Source: Desulfarculaceae bacterium (lineage in GTDB: Bacteria > Desulfobacterota > Desulfarculia > Desulfarculales > Desulfarculaceae). From it: 64,000 bases of DNA. How positions within the stretch are numbered: the first letter of the stretch is position 1; each line of letters starts with the position of its first letter. This document shows, piece after piece, positions 55,919 through 63,940 of the stretch. Location of the stretch: assembly GCA_021737145.1 (NCBI GenBank), contig JAIPEN010000009.1, positions 1 to 64,000 on the forward strand. The letters are read 5' to 3'. A program made the translations under genes and the position numbers. The notes beneath the pieces were generated by a model. It saw nothing but the letters and a program-made list of their open reading frames with translations, was not told the DNA's origin and ran no database searches.

Positions 55919-56770
55919 CTAGGGCCCGCTCACCCCCCACACCGCATAGTAAGCGTCTTTTTTCATGCCCACGCCCACGCCCCCCTTGTCCAGATACAGG
56001 GCCATGGCCCACTCGGGGTCATACCCGCTGGTGGTGGCGGACCAATACTGCGGCTGAATCTTCTCAAAAGGCGCGTCCTGGCTCAAGGCCGGGAAGGCCC
56101 GCCCCGCGTCCACCAGCGATTCCAGCTCCCGGATGCCTGGCAGCCGCCAGTCCGCGCGTCCGGCGTGGCCCTCGCGGTTTAGCCGCTCCACCACCTCTCC
56201 CGCTTCGAACCAGCTCGCCGCGCCCGGGGCCAGGTCCGCCTGCCTGGTCCAGACCAGGCCGCTCAGCCGGTCGCGCGCCGTCCCGCCATCCGCCTCCCAG
56301 CGCGGCTCGGGCCAGGCCCGGCCGGTGAGCGCCTCGCCCGGCGCACCGGTGGCGGCCAGCACCGGGCTGACGCCCCGCACCGGCCACAGGTAATAGGAAC
56401 GCCCCTTGTCGCCGAAAAACATGCGCCCGCCCTCGCTGTGCACATACCAGGCATAGGCCGGGTTGGCCGCATAGGGCGTGGCGCTCCAATACCAGGCCAG
56501 CTCCACGCCGGTGAAGGGGTGGCCGGGCGGCAGGGCCGGGTTGGCTTGGGTGTGGTCCATGAGCGAAAACAACTCGCGCCGGTTGGGCAGGCGCCAGTCG
56601 TCGTGGCCCAGCCAGCCCTCCTGGTTCAGCCCGGCGATGTACTCCCTGGCCTCGTCCCAAAACAGGGGCCATCCGGCCGGATTGGCCTGAAGGCTCCATA
56701 CCAGCCCGGTGGCTTGGTCCCGCGCGGCCCGGTCTACAATTTTGAATCTGTTTTCGCCTGGCTCGATCAT
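55919..56770 (-). CDS. DUF1566 (Lcl C-terminal-like) protein with two repeats
   Basis: A 283-residue protein made of two related DUF1566 units, about 14-125 and 163-283. Each has the pattern: R-x-x-GLVW...A-x-x-Y/V-x-x-LN-x-EG-x-x-G-x-x-DWRLP-x-x-REL-x-SL, then YWSAT (DDWRLPNRRELFSLMD, WYWSATPYA; ADWRLPGIRELESLVD, QYWSATTSG). These modules occur in adhesion or surface proteins and may bind glycans (inference). No signal peptide is visible, which is odd for a surface protein. Start ATG 56770 has GGCGGAG; longer upstream frames are unsupported. Confidence 0.82.
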   Translation of the reverse strand: MIEPGENRFKIVDRAARDQATGLVWSLQANPAGWPLFWDEAREYIAGLNQEGWLGHDDWRLPNRRELFSLMDHTQANPALPPGHPFTGVELAWYWSATPYAANPAYAWYVHSEGGRMFFGDKGRSYYLWPVRGVSPVLAATGAPGEALTGRAWPEPRWEADGGTARDRLSGLVWTRQADLAPGAASWFEAGEVVERLNREGHAGRADWRLPGIRELESLVDAGRAFPALSQDAPFEKIQPQYWSATTSGYDPEWAMALYLDKGGVGVGMKKDAYYAVWGVSGP

Positions 56771-56873
56771 GTCTCCGCCTGAAATAACCTGTATTTGTGC
56801 TCTATGATGGTCTACAATGCCCTCGTGCCTATAATAACACCCGCCCGGCATCCGCCGGAGGGGATGGAGGCCC

Positions 56874-57443
56874 ATGACCTTTTTTAGCATTCGATCCCTG
56901 CCCCTGATGCTGGGCCTCCTGTGCCTGCTCTCGTCCCTGGCTTGCTCCGGGGAGGAGCCGGCCAAGCCCAAGGCTCCAGAATTCAAGAAAAATGTCGTGG
57001 CTGTTTTGGACCGGGCCCAGGCCCTGCTGCCCCTGCCCTATGATGAGCAGCACAGAGAGGCCCTGGACCAGGGCCTGCTCAAGCTGTTCAAGGAGGCACT
57101 CCAGCGCAAAGAGGTCCTTGACTACGGGGTGGCGGTGGTGTCCAAGGAGGCCCGGGTGGTGGCTGCACGCTATCCGGCCCCGGGGAATCCCGAGGGGGTG
57201 CCCCGCCAGAAAGACTTCCTGGACTACTCGCACTACGGCGTGATGAAGGAGATGCTCAAAGAGGGCAAGAGCGGCACCTTCACGGGCTATGGGACCGAAG
57301 GCAATATCTTCGCCGTGTGCCGGCCGGTCAAGCAGGGCTCCAAAGTGGGCGGGGGCCTGTGCGTGGGCTTTGAGGCAGAAGAAATAAGCAAAAAAACGGG
57401 CCTGAGCCAAAAGGCCCTAATGGCCCTGGACTTCAACTCCTAA
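56874..57443 (+). CDS. Lipoprotein of unknown function
   Basis: A 189-residue lipoprotein: hydrophobic leader LPLMLGLLCLLSSLAC with lipobox SLAC at C24. The mature part (VVAVLDRAQALLPL, LDYGVAVVSKEARVVAARYP, then DYSHYGVMKEMLKEGKSGTF) is reminiscent of Cache-type sensor folds. It contains two later cysteines (FAVCRPV, GGLCVG). Family not recognised with certainty. Start ATG 56874 follows GATGGAGGCCC; a TATAAT lies at 56830. It lies 30 bp before the STAS-MlaE gene and could be the first gene of that operon. Confidence 0.7.
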   Translation: MTFFSIRSLPLMLGLLCLLSSLACSGEEPAKPKAPEFKKNVVAVLDRAQALLPLPYDEQHREALDQGLLKLFKEALQRKEVLDYGVAVVSKEARVVAARYPAPGNPEGVPRQKDFLDYSHYGVMKEMLKEGKSGTFTGYGTEGNIFAVCRPVKQGSKVGGGLCVGFEAEEISKKTGLSQKALMALDFNS

Positions 57444-57472
57444 GCCCCCCGGGGGCTGGCGCCGGCGGGGCG

Positions 57473-58618
57473 ATGTCGCACAAGCACGCCAAGCAAAATT
57501 ACGAGATTAAACTGGTGGGCCCGGCGGGCTCCGCCCAGACCCTCAGTTTGTCCGGCCGCCTGGATATCTACGCCACCGACGATCTCCTGGATCAGTTCGC
57601 CAAGATCCTGGGCGCCTCCTCGCTCCAGACCCTCACCGTGGAGCTGAGCGGGGTCGCCTATCTGGACAGCGGAGGGGTCCTGGCCCTCAACTACCTGGAG
57701 ACCCAGGCGGTCAAGAACGGGGTGGAGCTGAAGATGCAGGGCCTGAGCCAGCAGGCTCAGCAGATGCGCCAGATCGTGCAGCCCGACCAGCTCAAGCCGC
57801 CCCCGCCCCCGCCGCCCCGCCACCCCGGCGGCTACATCGCGGTGGTGGGCCAGGCCGCCATGAACCTGGTGGCCGACATCAAGGAGGTCGTCAGCTTTGT
57901 GGGCGAACTGTTCCTCGCCCTGGGCAAGGCCATCCGCCGGCCCCGCTCCCTGCGCTGGGGCGACGTGGAGCTATACATGGAGCAGGTGGGGGTGGACGGC
58001 CTGCCCATCGTGGGGCTGATCAGTTTTCTCTTGGGCCTGATCATGGCCTTCATGAGCGCCATCCAGCTCAAGAGCTTCGGGGCCAACGTCTACGTGGCCG
58101 ACCTGGTGGCCCTGGCCATGGTGCGCGAGCTGGGGCCCATCATGACCGCGGTGCTGGTGGCCGGCCGCTCGGGCAGCTCCTTTGCCGCCGAGATCGGCAC
58201 CATGATCGTGCGCGAGGAGGTGGAGGCCCTGGAGGTGGAGGGCTTCCATCCCATCACCTTTTTGGCCGTGCCGCGCATCGTGGCCGCCGTCCTCATGGTC
58301 CCCCTGCTCATCCTCTTTTCCGACGTCACCGCCATCATCGGCGGGCTGATCATCGGGGTCACCTATCTGGACCTCACGGTCTACGGCTACGTGCAGCAGA
58401 CCATGGGCGCCCTGGGGGTGAGCGACATCCTGCTGGGGGCCTTCAAGGGGACGCTCTTCGCGCTTCTCATCGCGGGCATCGGCTGCCAGCGCGGCTTCAC
58501 CACCATGGGCGGGGCCGAGGCCGTGGGCCGGGTGACCACCTCGGCGGTGGTGGCGGGCATCTTCCTCATCGTGGTGGCCGACAGCATCTTCGCGGTGGTG
58601 CAGTATTACTTCCTCTAG
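57473..58618 (+). CDS. mlaE: MlaE-type ABC lipid transporter permease with N-terminal STAS domain
   Basis: A 381-residue membrane protein. Residues about 15-105 are a STAS domain (GRLDIYATDDLLDQFAKIL, ELSGVAYLDSGGVLALNYLE), like MlaB but fused here. After a proline-rich linker (KPPPPPPPRHPGG) comes the MlaE permease with about five to six helices, including VGLISFLLGLIMAFMSAIQL, the ELGPIMTAVLVAGRSGSSFAAEIGTM loop and EVEALEVEGFHP. It moves phospholipids between inner and outer membranes with MlaF and MlaD, encoded next. Start ATG 57473. Confidence 0.94.
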   Translation: MSHKHAKQNYEIKLVGPAGSAQTLSLSGRLDIYATDDLLDQFAKILGASSLQTLTVELSGVAYLDSGGVLALNYLETQAVKNGVELKMQGLSQQAQQMRQIVQPDQLKPPPPPPPRHPGGYIAVVGQAAMNLVADIKEVVSFVGELFLALGKAIRRPRSLRWGDVELYMEQVGVDGLPIVGLISFLLGLIMAFMSAIQLKSFGANVYVADLVALAMVRELGPIMTAVLVAGRSGSSFAAEIGTMIVREEVEALEVEGFHPITFLAVPRIVAAVLMVPLLILFSDVTAIIGGLIIGVTYLDLTVYGYVQQTMGALGVSDILLGAFKGTLFALLIAGIGCQRGFTTMGGAEAVGRVTTSAVVAGIFLIVVADSIFAVVQYYFL

Positions 58619-58628
58619 GGAGAAAGCT

Positions 58629-59411
58629 TTGCAGGACGAGCGAAATCAGAGCGGCGCGGCGCCCGACTCCCCGGTGGTGGTCAAGGACCTCTCCCTGGGC
58701 TACGGCCGCGAGCCCATCCTGCAACACGTGAACATCGAGGTGGCTCCGGGGGAGATCGTGGTTATCGCCGGGGGCAGCGGCTGCGGCAAGTCCACCCTGC
58801 TCAAGGGCATGATCGGGCTGCTGACGCCGCTCGAGGGCCGGGTGTGGCTGGACGGGGTGGAGATCTCCCAGGCCGACGAAAAGACGCTCAACACGGTGCG
58901 GCGGCGCATCGGGGTGGCCTTCCAGGGCGGGGCCCTCTACGGCTCCATGACCCTGGCCGAAAACGTGGATCTGGTGCTGGCCGACGCGGTGCGCCTGGAC
59001 AAGAAGACGCGCAACACCCTGGTGCGCCTCAAGCTGGCCCTGGTGGACCTGGAGGGCTACGAGGAATACCTGCCCTCGGAGATATCCGGCGGCATGCAAA
59101 AGCGGGCCGGCCTGGCCCGGGCCATGGCCCTGGACCCCACCATCCTGTTCTTCGACGAGCCCTCGGCCGGCCTGGACCCCATCACCAGCGCCGAGCTGGA
59201 CGAGCTGATCCTCAAGCTCAACAAGGCCATGGGCACCAGCATGGTGGTGGTGACCCATGAGCTCAATTCCATCTACACCATCGCCCACAGGGTTGTTATG
59301 CTGGACAAGAGCGAGAAGGGGGTGATCGCGGTTGGCTCCCCCACCGACCTCAGAGACAAGTCCAACGACCCTCGCGTAACCAATTTCTTTCACCGCAAAC
59401 CCCGGAACTGA
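58629..59411 (+). CDS. mlaF: ABC transporter ATP-binding protein, MlaF type
   Basis: A 260-residue ATPase. Walker A AGGSGCGKSTLL (residues about 46-56), Q-loop VAFQGGALYGSM, signature SEISGGMQKRAGLARAMALDP with the GGM-x-KR variant of the Mla family, Walker B ILFFDEPSAGLDP and the H-loop VVVTHEL. It energises lipid transport by MlaE. The start is TTG 58629, with GGGAGAAAGCT before it; no nearer ATG fits. MlaD follows after nine bases. Confidence 0.95.
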   Translation: MQDERNQSGAAPDSPVVVKDLSLGYGREPILQHVNIEVAPGEIVVIAGGSGCGKSTLLKGMIGLLTPLEGRVWLDGVEISQADEKTLNTVRRRIGVAFQGGALYGSMTLAENVDLVLADAVRLDKKTRNTLVRLKLALVDLEGYEEYLPSEISGGMQKRAGLARAMALDPTILFFDEPSAGLDPITSAELDELILKLNKAMGTSMVVVTHELNSIYTIAHRVVMLDKSEKGVIAVGSPTDLRDKSNDPRVTNFFHRKPRN

Positions 59412-59420
59412 GAGGAGTAC

Positions 59421-60383
59421 ATGGCCACCCACGCCTCCAACTTCAAGGTCGGCATGTTTGTCATCGTCGGCCTGGCCCTAGGGGTGGGAGCCATCGCCTG
59501 GCTGGGTGCCTCCCAATACTTGAAGGGCGCCGACAAGTACGTGAGCTTCTTCAACGAGTCGGTGCAGGGCCTGCAGGTGGACAGCACGGTGCGCTACCGC
59601 GGGGTGGACGTGGGCCGGATCAAGGCCATACGGGTGGCCCCGGACTCCCGGCTCATCGAGGTGGTCATGGAGATTCAGTTCGAGGGCGACCTGAGCCGCG
59701 AGCTGGTGGCCCAGCTCTCCAGCGCGGGCATCACCGGCATCACCTTCATCGAGCTGGACCGGCGCAAGCCCGGCGAAAAGGACCAGTCGCCCAAGATCGA
59801 CTTCGTGGCCGAGTATCCCATCATCCCCTCGCGGCCCTCGGAGCTGCAGCGCATCGTCTCCACCCTGGACGAGGTGATGCAGCAGATCAAGACCATCGAC
59901 TTCAAGGGCATTGGCAAGTCCTTGCAACAGACCATGACCAGCATCCAAAGCCTGTTCGGCGACCGGAGGCTGCAGGTGGCCATGGACCGCCTGGCCGACG
60001 CCTCGGTGAAGCTGGACCAGTTGGTGTCGCGGGTGGACCGGGCGGTGGACCAGGAGTCGCTGGACACCATGGTGACCGACAGCAAGGCGGTGCTGGCCGG
60101 GGCCAGGAACGCGGTGGGCTCGGCCAAGAAGCTGCTTGACCAGATGACCACCGAGATCGAGCGAATGGACCTGGGGGCCACCGGCCAGCGGGCGGGACGC
60201 CTGGTGGAGGCCCTGCAGGAGCGCTCCTACCAGCTTTCGGTGGAGGCCCAGATAACCATGCAAAACCTGCGCGCGGCCTCGCAAAGCCTCAAGGAGCTGC
60301 TGGAGCGCCTGAAGCAAGACCCCAGCGCCATAATCCGCGAATCATCTCCGGCCCAGCGCCCCCGGCAGGGAGGAAAAAAGTGA
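59421..60383 (+). CDS. mlaD: MlaD-type MCE-domain lipid-binding protein
   Basis: A 320-residue protein with one N-terminal helix (VGMFVIVGLALGVGAIAWLG, about 10-29) and an MCE domain (about 40-117; VQGLQVDSTVRYRGVDVGRIKAIRV, LSSAGITGITFIELDRRKPG). The helical C-terminal part (about 140-310) is longer than E. coli MlaD and could form a tunnel or stalk in the periplasm. Start ATG 59421 follows GAGAGGAGTAC. Its stop overlaps the lipoprotein start region (GTGATG). Confidence 0.93.
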   Translation: MATHASNFKVGMFVIVGLALGVGAIAWLGASQYLKGADKYVSFFNESVQGLQVDSTVRYRGVDVGRIKAIRVAPDSRLIEVVMEIQFEGDLSRELVAQLSSAGITGITFIELDRRKPGEKDQSPKIDFVAEYPIIPSRPSELQRIVSTLDEVMQQIKTIDFKGIGKSLQQTMTSIQSLFGDRRLQVAMDRLADASVKLDQLVSRVDRAVDQESLDTMVTDSKAVLAGARNAVGSAKKLLDQMTTEIERMDLGATGQRAGRLVEALQERSYQLSVEAQITMQNLRAASQSLKELLERLKQDPSAIIRESSPAQRPRQGGKK

Positions 60384-61060
60384 TGACCCTCACAGCAAAA
60401 CGCGCCTCCGGCCTGGCCGGCCTGTTTTTGGCGGTGGTCATGCTTCTGGCCGCGGCCTGCGGCGGCAGCCCGCAGCCTTATGTGTATCACTACGTGCTGG
60501 GCTATCCGCCGCCCGGCGCGGTGGCCGCCTCCCAGAAACTGGACGCGGCGATCAAGGTGGAGCGCCTGGGCTCGCTGCCCCTGATCAACAACCAGAGCAT
60601 GCTCGAGATCATGGACGGCCGCGAGGTGGTGAAGATACACAACCACCGTTGGCAGAGCTACCCCGCGGACATGGTATCCAGCCTGCTCTCGCGGGACATG
60701 CAGGCCGCCCAGCGCTACAAGGCGGTGTTTGGCCCGGACTCCAGCCAGCTGCCCCGCTTCCGCCTGGAGGGCGGCGTGGTGCAGTTTCTGCAAATTAAGG
60801 ACAAGGCGGGGGACAAGGCGGTGCTGCGCCTGCAGCTTACCCTGATGGACAACCACCAGACCAACGTGCTCAAGCAGGTGATGTTCCAAAAGGGCTATGC
60901 CCACTCCACCCCCCTAACCGGCAAGGGCGGGGCGGCTTTGGCCCAGGCCATGAGCCAGGCCATGGCCGTGATCTCCCCCCAGGTGCGCGCCGACATGGCC
61001 CAGGCCATCGCCGAGCGCCTGGTCGAGCCGGAACCCAAGAAAAAGCTTGGGAGCAAGTGA
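60383..61060 (+). CDS. ABC-type transport auxiliary lipoprotein of the Mla operon
   Basis: A 225-residue lipoprotein: signal helix with lipobox AAAC (GLAGLFLAVVMLLAAAC), followed by a PqiC/YmbA-type auxiliary domain (YHYVLGYPPPGA, AIKVERLGSLPLINNQSMLE, HRWQSYPADMVSSLLSRDM). The ABC_trans_aux family stabilises MCE-protein complexes at the outer membrane. I choose ATG 60383, behind GGGAGGAAAAAA, with GTG 60380 possible. Last gene of the operon. Confidence 0.88.
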   Translation: MTLTAKRASGLAGLFLAVVMLLAAACGGSPQPYVYHYVLGYPPPGAVAASQKLDAAIKVERLGSLPLINNQSMLEIMDGREVVKIHNHRWQSYPADMVSSLLSRDMQAAQRYKAVFGPDSSQLPRFRLEGGVVQFLQIKDKAGDKAVLRLQLTLMDNHQTNVLKQVMFQKGYAHSTPLTGKGGAALAQAMSQAMAVISPQVRADMAQAIAERLVEPEPKKKLGSK

Positions 61061-61080
61061 ACCAGGGCGCAAATGGAGCG

Positions 61081-61109
61081 TTGACTTAGCTGGCCGATTC
61101 GGCTAGCTT
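61081..61109 (+). promoter_or_regulatory. Promoter of the universal-stress-protein gene
   Basis: TTGACT (61081-61086), 17-bp spacer, TAGCTT (61104-61109), about 40 bp before ATG 61151 with GGAGG at 61141-61145. Confidence 0.6.
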
Positions 61110-61150
61110 GGCTCCATCCCCGCCAGACGATTGTGAATACGGAGGTTGAG

Positions 61151-61597
61151 ATGGCCCAGATAAACAATATCCTGTACCCGGTGGACTTCACCGAGCATCA
61201 CGCCAAGGTGCTGCCCCTGGTCAAGGAAATGGTGGAAAAACTCGGCGCGGCCCTGCACACCCTGCACGTGGTGGAGGATTTGAGTCACTACTCCAACTTC
61301 TTCGTGCCCCACCCCTCCCTGGACAAGATGGAGGGCGACATCAAGGCCGGGGCCCTGAAGAAGATGGACAAGTTCGTCAAGGATCACTTCGCCGACTCCG
61401 GCGCGGTGACCACCGACGTGGTGTCCGGCCAGCCCGCGGCCGAGATCATCAAGTACGCCCAAGCCAACAACGTCGACCTGATCATCACCGCCACCCACGG
61501 CCGCAAGGGCCTGGAGCACGCCATCTTCGGCAGCGTGGCCGAGAACGTGGTGCGCAACTCCCCGGTGCCGGTGCTGTCCATCAACCCCTACAAGTAG
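61151..61597 (+). CDS. Universal stress protein (UspA family)
   Basis: A 148-residue nucleotide-binding fold protein. N-terminal INNILYPVDFTEHHAKVLPLV, and the ATP-binding pattern G-x2-G-x9-GS/T: THGRKGLEHAIFGSVAENVVRNSPVPVL (about 116-143). It binds ATP or acts as a stress-related regulator. ATG 61151 (with GGAGG six bases upstream) is preferred to the longer start at 61133. A terminator with seven T follows the stop. Confidence 0.93.
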   Translation: MAQINNILYPVDFTEHHAKVLPLVKEMVEKLGAALHTLHVVEDLSHYSNFFVPHPSLDKMEGDIKAGALKKMDKFVKDHFADSGAVTTDVVSGQPAAEIIKYAQANNVDLIITATHGRKGLEHAIFGSVAENVVRNSPVPVLSINPYK

Positions 61598-61626
61598 GCG
61601 CGATTCACGGGCCCCCGGGCCCGCTC

Positions 61627-61659
61627 AAGGCCTCCGCCCCAGGGCGGGGGCCTTTTTTT
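61627..61659 (+). terminator. Intrinsic terminator after the uspA-type gene
   Basis: AAGGCC-TC-CGCCC...GGGCGG-GGCCTT stem followed by TTTTTTT at 61653-61659. Confidence 0.85.
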
Positions 61660-61677
61660 GTCGGCTTGACGGGTGGG

Positions 61678-62955
61678 TCAGTCGCCCAGGTCGGCCTCGT
61701 TTTCCGGAGGCTCTTCGGCCAGGGAAAAGCAGAAGCAGGCGCCCTGGGGCTGGCTGGTGTCCAGCCAGGCGCGCCCGCCGTGGCGGAAGGCGATGGTGCG
61801 CACGATGGCCAGGCCCAGGCCGGTTCCCTCGGTGCCCTGGGAGGTCTCGGCCCGCTTGAACAGGGTGAAGCACTTCTCGGCCAGGTCCTGGGTTACGCCC
61901 ACCCCGTCGTCGCATACCTTGATTACGTGGTGGCCCTTTTCGAACAGGTGGGCCACCTCCACCCGGCTCAAGGCCGGGCCGCCGTATTTCAGAGAGTTGT
62001 CGATGAGGTTGGTCAGGGCCCGGGTCAGGGCTCCCCGGTCGGCCTTGAGCATCACCGGACCGGGGGGGAACACCATCTCCACCTCCTGGGCCTCGGCCCG
62101 GGAGGATAGCTCGCCGGCGATGCCCGCCAGCACCTCGCCCAGCTCCAGTTCCTCGGGCCTTAGAGGAGACTCCTTGGCCCGGATGTAGGCGTTGACCTCC
62201 GAGGCCAGGTCCTCGATGCGCTGCGCGGCCCGTTCGATCTGCCTGATTATGGCCCGCTCTTTTTCGTCCAGGTTGTCGCCGGCCTTGTGGGCCAGCATGC
62301 GGGCCAGGCCGTGCACCCCGGTGGCCGGGCTTTTCATGTCGTGGCAGGCGGTGTAGGCGAAAAACTGCACCGCCTCCTTCTGCTCGGCCAACAGGCGGGC
62401 CTGGTCGGTCAGCTCCCGGGCCTGCAACACGCTCTCGGCCGAGGTGGCGGCCAGGTTGCCCATGACCATGGACAGGTCGATGGTGGCCAGGTCCAGGGGG
62501 ATTATCTCCTCGGCGGCCAGGTTCATCACCCCGATCACCTGATCCCGGGTTATCAGGGGGATGCAGATGACCAGCTTGAAGCCCTTGTGCTTTAGAAACT
62601 CGGTGCGCGCGGGGTCGTCCAGGTCATCCACCCGCATGGCCAAAAAGCTGCGGGTGCGCGCCGCCTTGCCGGTGAAGCCGGTGGCCGAGTGCACCATTTC
62701 CAGGCCCTTGGGGTCCAGACCGCGATGGATGATGAGCTGGAAGTACTCGCTGCCCGCCTCGCCCAGGTACACCCGCCCCGCCTTGAGGCCGAACTGCTCC
62801 AGCACCAGATCCAGGGCCCCCTCCAGCAGGGGCTCCAGCTCGGTGCAGGTGGAGAGATAGTTGGACAATTGCAACAGCACCGCCAGCTGACGGTTGCGGC
62901 CGGCCATCTGTTGCTGGTCCAGGGGGACGGTTATAAGCCGTTTATTGCGCAGCAC
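61678..62955 (-). CDS. GAF-domain sensor histidine kinase
   Basis: A 425-residue soluble kinase: GAF domain (about 30-180; LLEGALDLVLEQFGLKAGRVY, VICIPLITRDQVIGVMNLAA), HisKA with the phospho-His in YTACHDMKSPATGVHG (about 205-215), and HATPase (TNLIDNSLKYGG, DDGVGVTQDLAEKCFTLF, GTGLGLAIVRTI). The HDMKSP box is of the HDLKNP-like kinase group. No regulator gene adjacent. Start GTG 62955 has GGAGCTTGTC; ATG 62907 (MAGRNRQ) is an alternative. Confidence 0.92.
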   Translation of the reverse strand: MLRNKRLITVPLDQQQMAGRNRQLAVLLQLSNYLSTCTELEPLLEGALDLVLEQFGLKAGRVYLGEAGSEYFQLIIHRGLDPKGLEMVHSATGFTGKAARTRSFLAMRVDDLDDPARTEFLKHKGFKLVICIPLITRDQVIGVMNLAAEEIIPLDLATIDLSMVMGNLAATSAESVLQARELTDQARLLAEQKEAVQFFAYTACHDMKSPATGVHGLARMLAHKAGDNLDEKERAIIRQIERAAQRIEDLASEVNAYIRAKESPLRPEELELGEVLAGIAGELSSRAEAQEVEMVFPPGPVMLKADRGALTRALTNLIDNSLKYGGPALSRVEVAHLFEKGHHVIKVCDDGVGVTQDLAEKCFTLFKRAETSQGTEGTGLGLAIVRTIAFRHGGRAWLDTSQPQGACFCFSLAEEPPENEADLGD

Positions 62956-62971
62956 GACAAGCTCCGGCGGG

Positions 62972-63000
62972 AAAAAAGCCCCGAGGCGTCGCCCCGGGGC
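62972..63000 (-). terminator. Intrinsic terminator of the small gene 63026-63274
   Basis: On the minus strand GCCCCGGGGCGACGCCTCGG then GGC and six T: stem GCCCCG(G)/C(T)CGGGGC with U-run, 25 bp after the stop codon. Confidence 0.82.
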
Positions 63001-63025
63001 CCAAGCGCCACGCGGCGTTGGTTAA

Positions 63026-63274
63026 CTAGGCGTAGTACTCGAAGTTCTTTACGAATTGGCCGATCTGCACGCCCAGATACACGCACTGGGTGCCCTCGAT
63101 GCAGGCCTCGGCGTCCTTCTGGTCCAGCAGGGTGTGCAAACGATGATCGCCCTTGGACAGCTTCACCACCCAATAATTATTGTCGGCGTTGAACTCCAGC
63201 TCCATGTCCAGGCTGTGTTCCACTATCTCGGGATACATCTCCTTGAGTTTGGCGGCCAGATCGTCTTTGTTCAT
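63026..63274 (-). CDS. Small conserved-looking hypothetical protein (82 residues)
   Basis: An 82-residue acidic protein: LAAKLKEMYPEIVEHSLDME (helix), LEFNADNNYWVVKLSKGDH (strands), LLDQKDAEACIEGTQCVYLG and VKNFEYYA. It has two cysteines and the pattern of a small alpha/beta domain. It has a strong GGAGGAATTC site before ATG 63274 and its own terminator, so it is surely a gene. I do not recognise a named family. Confidence 0.8.
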   Translation of the reverse strand: MNKDDLAAKLKEMYPEIVEHSLDMELEFNADNNYWVVKLSKGDHRLHTLLDQKDAEACIEGTQCVYLGVQIGQFVKNFEYYA

Positions 63275-63418
63275 TGAATTCCTCCGTCAGCTATGGCTCC
63301 GGGCCCTCTGGTTTTGCATTGTGCCCCCATTTTGCTTTCATCCTGGCTAGGTGTCAATCACCAACACCGCTGCCGGGTTATAATGGAGCCATCCGACGCG
63401 CAAAAAGGAGGCTGGCCC

Positions 63419-63940
63419 ATGCCCGCCAAATCCGGGGCCTTCGCGGCCCTCCTGCTGCTCTGCCTGGCCCTGGCCGGCTGCTTGTCCATGCACGCGCCCC
63501 TGGGGCCCACTCCGGGGCGCCTGGAGATAAAGGCCGCGGGCAAGGTGGACCAGGCCATGATCGACCAGGCGGTGTTCGAGCAGGTGGGCCCGCTCATGGA
63601 CCAGCCCTCCCCCTACCACTGGCTGGGACCGCCCACCTGGCAGGTGAGCGCCTATTTGCTGGGCGAGGCCAAGGCCATCTGGCCCCTGGAGCCCCTGGCC
63701 GGGCTGGCCGCTGCCCATGTGGGCCCGAGCGCCCGGGGCGCGGCCATCTTCGCGGTGCCCAGCGGGGCCAACCGCTACCGCCTCACCTGGGCCTGCACGG
63801 TCACCCACTTCTGGAGCGAGGGCCTTAGCACCTGGCAGGAGCCGGTGGGGGTGTATCTGCGCCAGCGGGAGCTGACCCTGACCGTGCCGCCCAACGGGGT
63901 GCTGACCATCGAGCCCTTCAAGGGACCGCCGCCCAAATGA
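63419..63940 (+). CDS. Lipoprotein of unknown function
   Basis: A 173-residue lipoprotein with leader AALLLLCLALAGC (lipobox LAGC, C20). The mature region (VDQAMIDQAVFEQVGPLMDQ, HWLGPPTWQVSAYLLGEAKA, YRLTWACTVTHFW, and a beta-rich end LTLTVPPNGVLTIEP) shows no known domain. Start ATG 63419 follows AAAAAGGAGGC; TATAAT at 63379-63384 may be its -10. It overlaps the next lipoprotein gene by ATGA. Confidence 0.78.
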   Translation: MPAKSGAFAALLLLCLALAGCLSMHAPLGPTPGRLEIKAAGKVDQAMIDQAVFEQVGPLMDQPSPYHWLGPPTWQVSAYLLGEAKAIWPLEPLAGLAAAHVGPSARGAAIFAVPSGANRYRLTWACTVTHFWSEGLSTWQEPVGVYLRQRELTLTVPPNGVLTIEPFKGPPPK

